This document shows positions 9,920 through 17,561 of a DNA stretch of 64,000 nt, one piece after another. Source of the stretch: Bacteroidota bacterium (lineage in GTDB: Bacteria; Bacteroidota; Bacteroidia; Chitinophagales; Chitinophagaceae); contig JAFDXK010000002.1 in NCBI GenBank assembly GCA_018267965.1, forward strand, positions 558,001-622,000, given 5' to 3'. A program made the position numbers and the translations under genes. The stretch's first letter is position 1. Every line of letters starts with the position of its first letter. Below the pieces are notes generated by a model. It did no database searches and was not told where the DNA came from. It worked only from the letters and a program-made list of their open reading frames with translations.

Positions 9920-10478
9920 ATTGTTCCTTCAAAACTGTACCGTTTTCATCCAAAAAATAAGTGTAACCTTCAAAATCTTTTACACTGATAATGTCATCGA
10001 CAATACGCAATGTATTATCACTAGATAGGTTAATGAATATATCTCTTGCTGAGAAATACCACTTTTTTAAACCATCATGGCTAAGCCTTGTAATTTGTGA
10101 TTCGCCATGTATAATATAATCTCCTCTGTAGGAGTGAATTGAAAAACAGGTAATGTCATCACAACGACTTGACCATATTAACTCTAATGTGGGTAGTTTG
10201 AGTTTATGAATATTATTACTGACGCATAGTAATAACGAATCATTATGAATTAGGACATTATCGATAGATGCCCTGGTAGCTCCGCAAAAACCATTAATCA
10301 AAACACTGGTTAGTTCTTTTCCTTCTTTAGATATTCTTATACCGATTGATGTTGAAGGCCGGTATTGAATAGAGTCTGATACATCTTCTATTGTATTCAA
10401 GTAACCTGCCGTAGTCTGATTTGCATTTATATCTTCAGACTGTATTGTAATTAAATATTGTTTATACAGTAGTTCCAT
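9909..10478 (-). CDS. Hypothetical protein between radA and comF
   Basis: A 189-residue protein that I do not recognise. It has no signal peptide, membrane segment or known motif. Its composition is strand-rich, with alternating short hydrophobic stretches (DSLLLCVSN, KLPTLELIWSS, DYIIHGES) that suggest part of a beta-propeller or a WD/PQQ-like sheet; this is only a shape guess. Its ATG follows the radA stop with no gap (TAA then ATG), and it overlaps comF, so translation is probably coupled to both. It could be lineage-specific. Confidence 0.7.
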   Translation of the reverse strand: MELLYKQYLITIQSEDINANQTTAGYLNTIEDVSDSIQYRPSTSIGIRISKEGKELTSVLINGFCGATRASIDNVLIHNDSLLLCVSNNIHKLKLPTLELIWSSRCDDITCFSIHSYRGDYIIHGESQITRLSHDGLKKWYFSARDIFINLSSDNTLRIVDDIISVKDFEGYTYFLDENGTVLKEQYDG

Positions 10479-11849
10479 TTAAAACAACATCTTATAAACA
10501 TCCTCCACTTTATTCACTGTCTTTATCTCTATCTTATAATTCTTCTTATCCAATCCTTTGGCATTAGCTTTAGGAATGAAGATAACATCCATACCCAGTT
10601 TGTCTGCTTCGGCTATTCGTTGGTCTATACGATTCACAGCTCTTATCTCTCCTGATAATCCTATCTCTCCTACCAAACAAACATTAGATGGCAATGCTTT
10701 GTCTTCATAAGAAGAGAGTAGAGAACAAACCACTGCCAATTCAATACTTGGGTCTTCAATTTTTAAGCCACCTGCTATGTTTACAAATACATCACGTGTT
10801 CCGAAATGAAACCCTCCACGTTTTTCGAGTACAGCTAATAATAATTGTAACCTGCGTAAATCAAGGCCGCTAACCGTACGTTGCGGTGTACCATAAACTG
10901 CTTGCGTCACTAATGCCTGCACTTCTATCATCAACGGGCGTGCACCTTCCATGGTACTGGCTATAGCTATACCGCTTAGCGGTTCATCGTGTTGCGATAA
11001 TAATATTTCAGAAGGATTGCTAACAGGCCGCATACCTGTTGTCACCATTTCATAAATGCCGAGTTCTGATGTTGAACCAAATCGGTTTTTGATGGTGCGC
11101 AGTATTCTGTATGCATAATGCCTGTCGCCCTCAAATTGCAGCACAGTATCTACCATGTGTTCTAAAACTTTCGGGCCTGCAATATTGCCATCTTTTGTAA
11201 TATGCCCGATGATGAAAATGGGTATGTTACTTGTCTTGGCAAACTGTTGCAACTCTGCTGCACACTCTCGTACTTGCGACACACTTCCTGCACCACTTTC
11301 TACAAACGGAGACTCTAATGTTTGAATAGAATCTATAATTAATAATTGCGGACGAACTTTTTTTACTTCCTGGAAAAGTGTGTTAGTATCTGTTGCGGTT
11401 AGCAGGTACATATTTGGGTTGTTAGCACCCACACGGTCGGCACGCATTTTTATTTGTTGCGCACTCTCCTCACCCGAAACATAAAGTGTAGTAATGTTGT
11501 TCCATTGCAAAGCACATTGCAAAAACAAAGTTGATTTACCGATACCCGGTTCACCTGCTACTAGTACCACAGACCCGGGGACAACACCGCCACCTAGTAC
11601 TCTATTCAGTTCGCTATCAGGAGTTAATAAACGATGTTCTTTTTGAATAACTAATTCATCCAGCTTATGTGCCTTACGTTGTTCTTTACTTTCTTCTTCC
11701 CAACCTTTTATCTGTGTTAGTTTATCCTCACGTTGAATCACTTCTTCTACAAACGAATTCCATGCACCACAAGAAGGACATTTGCCCGTCCACTTAGGAG
11801 ATTCATAACCACACTGCTGACAGAAGAAAGCTGACTTGATTTTTGCCAT
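10479..11849 (-). CDS. radA: DNA repair protein RadA
   Basis: A RecA-like ATPase that promotes branch migration in recombinational repair. Its domains are a zinc finger (CQQC...CPSC, residues 10-30), an ATPase core with Walker A GEPGIGKST near residue 98, the RadA-specific KNRFG motif (KNRFGSTSELG), and a C-terminal Lon-protease-like domain. At 456 residues it is full length. It heads a tight unit with an unknown gene and comF. A terminator-like hairpin lies in the short leader just upstream. Confidence 0.97.
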   Translation of the reverse strand: MAKIKSAFFCQQCGYESPKWTGKCPSCGAWNSFVEEVIQREDKLTQIKGWEEESKEQRKAHKLDELVIQKEHRLLTPDSELNRVLGGGVVPGSVVLVAGEPGIGKSTLFLQCALQWNNITTLYVSGEESAQQIKMRADRVGANNPNMYLLTATDTNTLFQEVKKVRPQLLIIDSIQTLESPFVESGAGSVSQVRECAAELQQFAKTSNIPIFIIGHITKDGNIAGPKVLEHMVDTVLQFEGDRHYAYRILRTIKNRFGSTSELGIYEMVTTGMRPVSNPSEILLSQHDEPLSGIAIASTMEGARPLMIEVQALVTQAVYGTPQRTVSGLDLRRLQLLLAVLEKRGGFHFGTRDVFVNIAGGLKIEDPSIELAVVCSLLSSYEDKALPSNVCLVGEIGLSGEIRAVNRIDQRIAEADKLGMDVIFIPKANAKGLDKKNYKIEIKTVNKVEDVYKMLF

Positions 11850-12204
11850 TAGAAACTAAAGATAGCAGAAAAGAAAAAGAGCCATCGGAAGAATCCGCGG
11901 CTCTTACTTACTAACCCATTAAATTCACAACTTGATACAAATGTAGTATTCCGCCCGACAGGAAAAAAATGGTTTTTGTTAACACACTTATATTTTTTAT
12001 AAATATTAAAAACTGTACACATTAGATAATAAATGCTATTTATTGATTTACAAGTTTTTCACCTCAAAAAGCGATTTTTACTAATGTATTATTGGCATAA
12101 GAAAAGACAGAAATTGTTTATAAATAATATTTTAATATATTAAATTATTTACATTCATTTCTTGATAAGAAATGATAATATCATGATAAAATAACAATCA
12201 GGAA
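11850..12204. other. AT-rich intergenic region between ldcA and radA
   Basis: No gene is seen in these 355 bases. On the minus strand a TACATTTG box (11938-11945) matches the Bacteroidota -7 consensus TAnnTTTG and would start transcription some 80 bases before radA. Small hairpins near 12155-12200 (TTTCTT/AAGAAA, and AACAAT/ATTGTT just after the ldcA stop) could help to end ldcA transcription. The middle is very AT-rich and without recognisable structure. Confidence 0.5.
11866..11905 (-). terminator. Terminator-like hairpin in the radA leader
   Basis: On the minus strand AAGAGCC (11905-11899) pairs with GGCTCTT (11883-11877). An inner CGG/CCG stem and a six-base loop lie between them, and a T-rich tract follows (TTTTTCTTTTC). 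It is oriented to stop leftward transcription 20-30 bases before the radA start. It may be an attenuator, the end of a short RNA, or the true end of the upstream ldcA transcript. Confidence 0.6.
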
Positions 12205-13113
12205 TTATTGTTTTAACTCGAGCACAGATTTTTCAGAAGTAACAGACAAACCATGTTGTGCACCAAGCCTGACGGTGTAGTTAATATCGATGTGCCCCAC
12301 AGGAAAATTGAAACAAACAGGATAATCATACTCTTTTACATTATCCAAAATAATGTCTTCAACTGTTTTACCAAATGGCCTATCCGTATCTGTTAAGTCA
12401 GTTAGTCCGCCAACAACAAGTGCTTTTAGTTTGTCTAATTTACCTGCACGTTTCAGGTTAATCATCAGGCGGTCTATATTATATAATACCTCACCAATAT
12501 CTTCAATGAAAAGTATTTTATCTGTTGTATCTACTTCAGAATTTGAGCCTGTAACATGTGCAAGTATAGCAAGGTTGCCACCCGTTATAATTCCTTCTGC
12601 ATTTCCGGTTCTGTTGTATGGTGATTCAGGAAATTCATATCGTAATGGTTGCCCTGAAATGGCATCAAAAAAACTTTGCAGGTGTGCAGAATTGAGATGT
12701 TCTTCTTTATAGGCATTGCACATAGGGCTATGTAATACCTGCATATTGAAATTGGCCTGAATATGGTTTTGCAAAATGATAATATCACTAAAACCGCAAA
12801 CCCATTTCGGTTTATTTTGAAATGCAGTGAAATCCAGCTTGTCTATCACGCGTCCCATGCCATAGCCACCACGCCCCATTAGTATGGCATCTACATTCGG
12901 ATTATCCAACATAGATTGTAAGTCAGCTGTACGTTCTTCATCAGTGCCTGCAAAATAATTGAACTGTGTACCACAGGTTTTACCCAATAATATTTTATAT
13001 CCTTTCGACTCTAATACCGATGTTGCATATTGAATACGCTCCATGGGTATATAGCTTGATGGGCAGGTAATGCCAATGGTAGAGCCTTGCTTAAGATATG
13101 GGGGATGAATCAT
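12205..13113 (-). CDS. LD-carboxypeptidase (muramoyltetrapeptide carboxypeptidase, S66)
   Basis: Removes the terminal D-alanine from murein tetrapeptides in cell-wall recycling. S66 landmarks are present: the N-terminal IGITCPSSYI, the GRGGYG loop, the nucleophile serine in VCGFSDIIIL, the glutamate in LFIEDIGE, and the histidine in FPVGHIDINY. These match the Ser-Glu-His triad of the family. There is no signal peptide, so it should be cytoplasmic. Length (302) is normal. Its ATG overlaps the stop of the Rieske gene by four bases, so it is coupled to tadA and the Rieske gene. Confidence 0.92.
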   Translation of the reverse strand: MIHPPYLKQGSTIGITCPSSYIPMERIQYATSVLESKGYKILLGKTCGTQFNYFAGTDEERTADLQSMLDNPNVDAILMGRGGYGMGRVIDKLDFTAFQNKPKWVCGFSDIIILQNHIQANFNMQVLHSPMCNAYKEEHLNSAHLQSFFDAISGQPLRYEFPESPYNRTGNAEGIITGGNLAILAHVTGSNSEVDTTDKILFIEDIGEVLYNIDRLMINLKRAGKLDKLKALVVGGLTDLTDTDRPFGKTVEDIILDNVKEYDYPVCFNFPVGHIDINYTVRLGAQHGLSVTSEKSVLELKQ

Positions 13114-13439
13114 GTAGTTTGTAATAATCCTATGTAAATATAATCTTCACGAATTTCAACGGGATAAGTTTTTAGTTTGTAACCTTCGCCACTGGTGTTT
13201 CTTCCGTTTACCGCGTCAAAACGGTATTTATGGTCGGGGCAAACAATACGTCCCTGGGCATCAAGCCAGCCTTCGCATAATCTTGCGCTGGCATGTGGGC
13301 AGGTAGCAGCAAAAGCATATACTTTATTGTCTCTTTTCAGCAGGCCGATTTCTTTATCAGCCACTTCAAAATCTTGTAAGTGTTCTTCTCTCATTGAAGA
13401 GAACGTGATACCCTCAACCTTATACCAGTCGTACAACAT
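13110..13439 (-). CDS. Rieske-type [2Fe-2S] ferredoxin
   Basis: A small soluble Rieske protein of about 109 residues. The cluster ligands are CPH and, 17 residues on, CPDH (CPHASARLCEG and VCPDHKYRFD), giving the Cys-His/Cys-His pattern. It resembles stand-alone NirD-like or ferredoxin components; the redox partner is not evident. An in-frame ATG at 13457 overlaps tadA, but the ATG at 13439 (MLYDWYKVEG) sits just after the tadA stop and is preferred. It belongs to the unit dtd-tadA-Rieske-ldcA. Confidence 0.88.
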   Translation of the reverse strand: MLYDWYKVEGITFSSMREEHLQDFEVADKEIGLLKRDNKVYAFAATCPHASARLCEGWLDAQGRIVCPDHKYRFDAVNGRNTSGEGYKLKTYPVEIREDYIYIGLLQTT

Positions 13440-13440
13440 A

Positions 13441-13887
13441 TTATCTCTTAGCAGCAAAAAAATCTTTCATCAATTGGGCACATTCATCAGCAAGTATACC
13501 ATGTACCAACTCTGTCTTTGGATGGAATGGAGAATTTTCTCCTGTTATTCGCGCATAGCCATTCTTTACATCGGTAGCGCCAAATACAACACGTCCTATT
13601 TTGCTCCAGTAAAGTGCCCCGCTGCACATCAGGCAAGGCTCGATAGTAACATATAAGGTAGCTTCGGGCAGGTATTTACTGCCCAGTTGATTGAATGCAG
13701 CCGTAAGTGCTATCATTTCTGCATGCGCAGTACTGTCATTCAATTGCTCTACCTGGTTGTACCCGCGTGAAATAATTTTTGTACCCCACACTACTACTGC
13801 ACCGATAGGAATCTCATCGGCTTCGTACGCCAATTTTGCCTGCCTTAATGCTTCCCGCATAAAATATTCATCATCAAACATTGCCAT
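13441..13887 (-). CDS. tadA: tRNA-specific adenosine deaminase
   Basis: Converts adenosine 34 to inosine in tRNA-Arg(ACG). The deaminase zinc motif is complete: HAEMIAL with catalytic Glu, and EPCLMCSGAL (PCxxC). The start MREALRQAKLA-like segment and IPIGAVVV are typical of TadA rather than of cytidine deaminase. Length (148) is normal. One base separates it from dtd upstream, and it abuts the Rieske gene. A guanine deaminase is a less likely alternative. Confidence 0.9.
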   Translation of the reverse strand: MAMFDDEYFMREALRQAKLAYEADEIPIGAVVVWGTKIISRGYNQVEQLNDSTAHAEMIALTAAFNQLGSKYLPEATLYVTIEPCLMCSGALYWSKIGRVVFGATDVKNGYARITGENSPFHPKTELVHGILADECAQLMKDFFAAKR

Positions 13888-13888
13888 A

Positions 13889-14341
13889 CTATTCTTTATT
13901 CTTTGTGTCCATAATGATGGTTACCGGCCCATCGTTCACCAATGCTACTTTCATATCTGCGCCAAATGTGCCGGTAGCCACAGGCTTATTAATTAACTGT
14001 GACAAGTGGCTTACAAAATATTCATACAACGGTATGGCTTGTTCAGGCCTTGCTGCTTTAATAAACGAAGGGCGGTTACCTTTCTTATAAGAAGCATGCA
14101 GGGTAAACTGGCTTACCACTAATATCTCGCCATCTGCATCCTCAAGGTTTTTATTCATTAACCCGGCCTCGTCGGCAAATACACGCAACGGCGCAATTTT
14201 ACCACATAGCCATTCCGCATCTTCCTTGGTATCTTCTGCTTCTATACCCAATAATACCATAAAGCCATGCCCTATGGCAGATTTCATCTCCCCATGAATA
14301 GTGACACTGGCATTAGAAACACGTTGAATAACGGCACGCAT
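13889..14341 (-). CDS. dtd: D-aminoacyl-tRNA deacylase
   Basis: Hydrolyses D-amino acids from mischarged tRNA. The whole family pattern is visible: MRAVIQRVSNASV at the start, SQFTLHASYKKGNRPSF in the middle (Ser-Gln motif), and the active-site strand TGTFGADMKVALVNDGPVT (the cross-subunit Gly-Pro equivalent is NDGPVT). It is 150 residues, full length. It is divergent from mnmE across 61 bases and leads the leftward unit with tadA, the Rieske gene and ldcA. Confidence 0.96.
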   Translation of the reverse strand: MRAVIQRVSNASVTIHGEMKSAIGHGFMVLLGIEAEDTKEDAEWLCGKIAPLRVFADEAGLMNKNLEDADGEILVVSQFTLHASYKKGNRPSFIKAARPEQAIPLYEYFVSHLSQLINKPVATGTFGADMKVALVNDGPVTIIMDTKNKE

Positions 14342-14374
14342 GGTGCGAAACTAAGTAGTTTAACGCAATAGAGC

Positions 14375-14382
14375 TAACTTTG
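14375..14382 (+). promoter_or_regulatory. Candidate -7 box for mnmE
   Basis: TAACTTTG matches the Bacteroidota consensus TAnnTTTG and lies 20 bases before the mnmE ATG in the dtd/mnmE divergent gap. No convincing -33 TTTG was found. Confidence 0.4.
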
Positions 14383-14402
14383 CATTCCTCTTTAGAAAGG
14401 CT

Positions 14403-15755
14403 ATGTATAATATTAATGAAACAATAGTGGCATTGGCTACACCACCGGGTGTAGGTGCTATAGGTGTGATACGGTTGAGCGGTGCGAAAGCGATTGCCAT
14501 TATAGATAGTATTTTCAAAGGAAAGAAACTGGTGAGTCAACCATCCCACACTATACATTTCGGTAAGATAATGGATGGCGACAAAGCATTGGATGAAGTA
14601 GTGGTGAGCCTATATAAATCACCAAAGAGTTATACCGGCGAAGATGTAGTTGAGATAAGCGGGCATGGCAGCCAGTATATACTGGAGCAAATCATCAACC
14701 TCTGCATAGCTAATGGGGCGCACATGGCAAAGGCCGGAGAGTTTACACAACGTGCTTTTTTAAATGGTAAGTTGGACCTAGCTCAGGCAGAGGCTGTTGC
14801 AGACCTGATAGCATCGCAATCCGGTGCTGCACAACAAGCGGCCATGCACAACCTTCGTGGCGGTTTTAGCGAAGAGTTGAAAGCTATGCGCGAGCAACTC
14901 ATACAATTCAGTGCACTGATAGAACTGGAACTAGACTTTAGCCAGGAAGATGTGGAGTTTGCAGACCGTACCAAATTCTATGAACTGATAAACCACCTCA
15001 ACACCAGCGCACAAAAACTGGCAGATTCTTTTAAACTGGGTAATGTGATACGCAACGGCGTGAGTGTGGCTATAATAGGCAAGCCCAATGCGGGTAAGAG
15101 CACTTTACTGAATGCTTTGCTAAACGAAGAACGTGCCATTGTAAGTGATATTGCAGGCACTACACGCGATACTATTGAAGAGACACTGAATATAAATGGC
15201 GTACTGTTTAGGTTGATTGATACAGCAGGTATACGTGAGCATACAAGCGATGTGATAGAAAGTATAGGCGTGCAACGCAGTATGGATACTATGAAGCGCG
15301 CAGATGTGGTGTTGTATCTCTACGATGTGAATACAACAACTGCCGGTGAGATAAAAGAGCAGGTTGCTATATTCGAAAAAGAGCATATTAAATACCTGCT
15401 CGTAGCCAATAAGGCTGATATGTGGACGGGCAATGAGGAGTCAAACACGATCTATATTTCTGCCAAAAACAAAGACAATATTCTGCAACTGAAACAAGCA
15501 TTGTATAAGCTGGTGGTAGAAGGAGAAATAAATACAGAGGGCACCATCATCACCAACGCACGTCACTATGCGTCATTGCAGGAAGTATTGAAGTCACTTG
15601 CAGATATTAAATCAGGTCTTGATAACCACATAGCGAGTGACCTGATAGCGCTCGATATCCGCCGCTGCCTCTTTTACCTCGGAGAAATAACAGGAGAAGT
15701 AACCACCGAGGATAAGCTGGATTATATATTTAGCAAGTTTTGTATAGGGAAATAA
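14403..15755 (+). CDS. mnmE: tRNA uridine-5-carboxymethylaminomethyl modification GTPase MnmE
   Basis: With MnmG it modifies U34 of certain tRNAs. It has an N-terminal folate-binding domain (ATPPGVGAIGVIRLSG), a helical domain, and an inserted G domain with G1 GKPNAGKST (residues 226-234), G3 DTAG (near 273) and G4 NKAD (near 336). The C-terminus is FCIGK, with the catalytic cysteine. At 450 residues it is complete. The last 18 bases of the gene, plus nine more, are repeated almost exactly at 28266-28292, which marks this gene end as a probable integration site. Confidence 0.97.
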   Translation: MYNINETIVALATPPGVGAIGVIRLSGAKAIAIIDSIFKGKKLVSQPSHTIHFGKIMDGDKALDEVVVSLYKSPKSYTGEDVVEISGHGSQYILEQIINLCIANGAHMAKAGEFTQRAFLNGKLDLAQAEAVADLIASQSGAAQQAAMHNLRGGFSEELKAMREQLIQFSALIELELDFSQEDVEFADRTKFYELINHLNTSAQKLADSFKLGNVIRNGVSVAIIGKPNAGKSTLLNALLNEERAIVSDIAGTTRDTIEETLNINGVLFRLIDTAGIREHTSDVIESIGVQRSMDTMKRADVVLYLYDVNTTTAGEIKEQVAIFEKEHIKYLLVANKADMWTGNEESNTIYISAKNKDNILQLKQALYKLVVEGEINTEGTIITNARHYASLQEVLKSLADIKSGLDNHIASDLIALDIRRCLFYLGEITGEVTTEDKLDYIFSKFCIGK

Positions 15756-15764
15756 TAGCTTTGC
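15738..15764 (+). repeat. Left direct repeat (attL-like) at the mnmE 3' end
   Basis: A 27-bp sequence starting with the codons for FCIGK-stop of mnmE and continuing TAGCTTTGC. It differs from the copy at 28266-28292 at one base (ATA versus ATC for Ile). The trmE/mnmE 3' end is the known attachment site of SGI1-type integrative elements. TAGCTTTG (15756-15763) also fits the -7 promoter consensus and could drive the response regulator. Confidence 0.75.
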
Positions 15765-15785
15765 TTTTTTAATATTTATTTTAGG

Positions 15786-17126
15786 TTGGCAACAATTCTC
15801 ATAATTGACGACGAAGAAAAGCTAAGAGGTTTACTTAAACGTATCATAACTCTAGAGGGTTATGAGGTTAAGGAAGCCGGCACTATTGCTGCCGGTTGGA
15901 AACAATTAGAAACTAATAGCATTGATATTGTGCTTTGCGATGTAAAGCTGCCTGATGGCAATGGTGTAGACTTTACACAAGAGGTAAAGGCAAAATACCC
16001 ATATTTAGAAATAGTCCTTCTGACAGCGTATGGCAACATACCTGATGGTGTAACAGCTATAAAAAATGGTGCGTTTGATTATTTAGTGAAAGGTGATGAT
16101 AATGATAAAATTATACCCATCCTAAGCCATGTAACAGAGAAGTTAGCATTACAAAGAAGGGTTAAGCATCTTGAAAAACAACTCGATAATCAATATGGGT
16201 TTGATAATATAATAGGTAATAGCAAACCACTAAAAGAAGCAATAGAATTAGCTAAAAAAGTTGCCGTTACAAATACGACAGTTTTATTAACTGGCGAAAC
16301 AGGTACGGGAAAAGAGGTTTTTGCACAAGCCATTCATTATAGCAGCAACAGAGCAAACAACCACTTTGTAGCTTTAAACTGTAGTGCTTTTAGTAAGGAA
16401 TTACTGGAGAGTGAATTATTTGGACACAAAGCAGGAGCATTCACAGGTGCAGTAAAAGACACAAAAGGCCTGATTGAGGAAGCTAAGGGAGGTACACTTT
16501 TTCTTGATGAAATAGGCGAAATGCCCATTGATTTGCAGCCTAAGATTTTACGTTTACTTGAAAACGGTACATATATCCGTGTAGGTGACACGAAAGAACA
16601 AAAAGCTGATATAAGACTTATAGCTGCTACCAATAGAAACCTGAAACAGGAAGTAGAACAAGGTCATTTCAGAGATGATCTATATTACCGCATAGCAGTA
16701 TTTGCGATTGAATTGCCGGCTTTAAGAGACCGATTAGCAGATATACCCGAATTAGCTTCTCATTATTTGAAAGTTTATAGCTCTAAGACAAATAAGACAA
16801 TCAAATCCATCTCTAAAGAAGCCTTAGATATTCTGATGCTAAATGAGTGGAAAGGCAACGTGCGAGAGTTAAAGAACGTTATTGAACGCGCAGTAATATT
16901 AGAAGATTCAGATGCGCTTACCTCCTCAAGTTTGCCTGCTGATATGCAAAAAGATAAATCAAATACTAAACAAGGCCTCTCTGCATTTCATCTTGCCAGT
17001 GTGGAAAAACTGCATATTCAAAAGGTATTGAATTATACAAAAGGTAATAAGTCAGAAGCCGCGAGGCTTATGGATATTGGATTGGCAACTCTTTATCGCA
17101 AAATAGACGAATACGGGTTGAAGTAA
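15786..17126 (+). CDS. Sigma-54-dependent response regulator (NtrC family) of the kdp cluster
   Basis: A transcription activator. It has a receiver domain with acidic patch DDEE and phosphoacceptor Asp52 (LCDVKLPDGNG), an AAA+ domain with Walker A GETGTGKE (170-177) and the sigma-54 contact motif GAFTGA (217-222), and a C-terminal Fis-type helix-turn-helix (NKSEAARLMDIGLATLYRK). The start is a TTG at 15786 that gives MATILIIDDEE; no ATG is available near it. It is followed by its own terminator, and a sigma-54 promoter lies ahead of the kdp genes. In E. coli the kdp regulator is an OmpR-type protein, so this is a different regulator class. The likely partner is the kinase at 26492. Confidence 0.92.
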   Translation: MATILIIDDEEKLRGLLKRIITLEGYEVKEAGTIAAGWKQLETNSIDIVLCDVKLPDGNGVDFTQEVKAKYPYLEIVLLTAYGNIPDGVTAIKNGAFDYLVKGDDNDKIIPILSHVTEKLALQRRVKHLEKQLDNQYGFDNIIGNSKPLKEAIELAKKVAVTNTTVLLTGETGTGKEVFAQAIHYSSNRANNHFVALNCSAFSKELLESELFGHKAGAFTGAVKDTKGLIEEAKGGTLFLDEIGEMPIDLQPKILRLLENGTYIRVGDTKEQKADIRLIAATNRNLKQEVEQGHFRDDLYYRIAVFAIELPALRDRLADIPELASHYLKVYSSKTNKTIKSISKEALDILMLNEWKGNVRELKNVIERAVILEDSDALTSSSLPADMQKDKSNTKQGLSAFHLASVEKLHIQKVLNYTKGNKSEAARLMDIGLATLYRKIDEYGLK

Positions 17127-17144
17127 CCCATCTCATTTTGATAG

Positions 17145-17175
17145 AAACCTTCTCATTTTGAGAAGGTTTTTTATT
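17145..17175 (+). terminator. Intrinsic terminator after the response regulator
   Basis: AAACCTTCTCA (17145-17155) pairs perfectly with TGAGAAGGTTT (17159-17169) around a TTT loop, followed by a T-rich tail (TTATTA). It lies 18 bases after the stop codon and separates the regulator from the kdp genes. Confidence 0.9.
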
Positions 17176-17261
17176 ACATCAAATACAGCTGATTAATTAA
17201 GGTGATACTAAAAGTGTTGCCGATACTGCGTTTCACATAATTCGGTGCTTTGATTATTTGT

Positions 17262-17278
17262 AAGGCATGTTATTTGCC
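17262..17278 (+). promoter_or_regulatory. Sigma-54 promoter for the kdp operon
   Basis: AAGGCATGTTATTTGCC matches the -24/-12 consensus TGGCACGnnnnTTGC: the GG (17264-17265) and GC (17276-17277) are spaced by ten bases, and GGCA and TTGC are exact. Transcription would begin near 17289, about 90 bases before the first small gene. The adjacent regulator carries the GAFTGA motif needed to activate such promoters. Confidence 0.75.
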
Positions 17279-17381
17279 TCCTAATATGCAAAGCCAAAGC
17301 TATGTCAAGCAAATAGTTGATAGCTGCTATAGTATGGTTTCTTGCAATTGTGTTCTTGTCTATAGTGCTACTAAATATAAA

Positions 17382-17474
17382 ATGATAAAAATGATAACAG
17401 GGATATTATTAGTAACAGGGCTTGTATGTTTTGCCCTTCTTTTTAAAACTATTGATTGGTTTGAAAAAATATAA
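17382..17474 (+). CDS. Small single-span membrane protein upstream of kdpF
   Basis: A 30-residue peptide beginning MIKMITGILLVTGLVCFALLF and ending KTIDWFEKI. One hydrophobic span covers residues ~4-22, with the charged end WFEKI. The open frame extends back to an ATG at 17250, but that part is cysteine-rich and unlike coding sequence and would place the start before the predicted transcription start, so the ATG at 17382 (or 17391) is chosen. It lies three bases before kdpF. I believe similar tiny proteins precede kdp genes in other Bacteroidota, but I cannot verify this. It may be a second accessory subunit like KdpF. Confidence 0.6.
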   Translation: MIKMITGILLVTGLVCFALLFKTIDWFEKI

Positions 17475-17477
17475 ACA

Positions 17478-17555
17478 ATGACAGAATTATTTATTGTAGC
17501 CATACTTGTGTTTTTGTATATGTGCTACGTTTTGGTTAAACCGGAAAAATTTTAG
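17478..17555 (+). CDS. kdpF: Potassium-transporting ATPase subunit KdpF
   Basis: A 25-codon gene. The product starts MTELFIVAILVFLYMCYVLV and ends KPEKF. It has one membrane span and the KPEKF ending typical of KdpF, the small lipid-like subunit that stabilises KdpABC. The stop TAG is six bases before the kdpA ATG. The position (directly before kdpA), size and ending all agree with KdpF. Confidence 0.88.
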   Translation: MTELFIVAILVFLYMCYVLVKPEKF

Positions 17556-17561
17556 TATCAG

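Noticed and set aside
17250-17381. Longer 74-residue version of the small gene before kdpF
   Set aside because: The extra N-terminal part would begin ahead of the predicted sigma-54 transcription start, is cysteine-rich and lacks any protein-like pattern. Only the last 30 codons look like a real membrane peptide.
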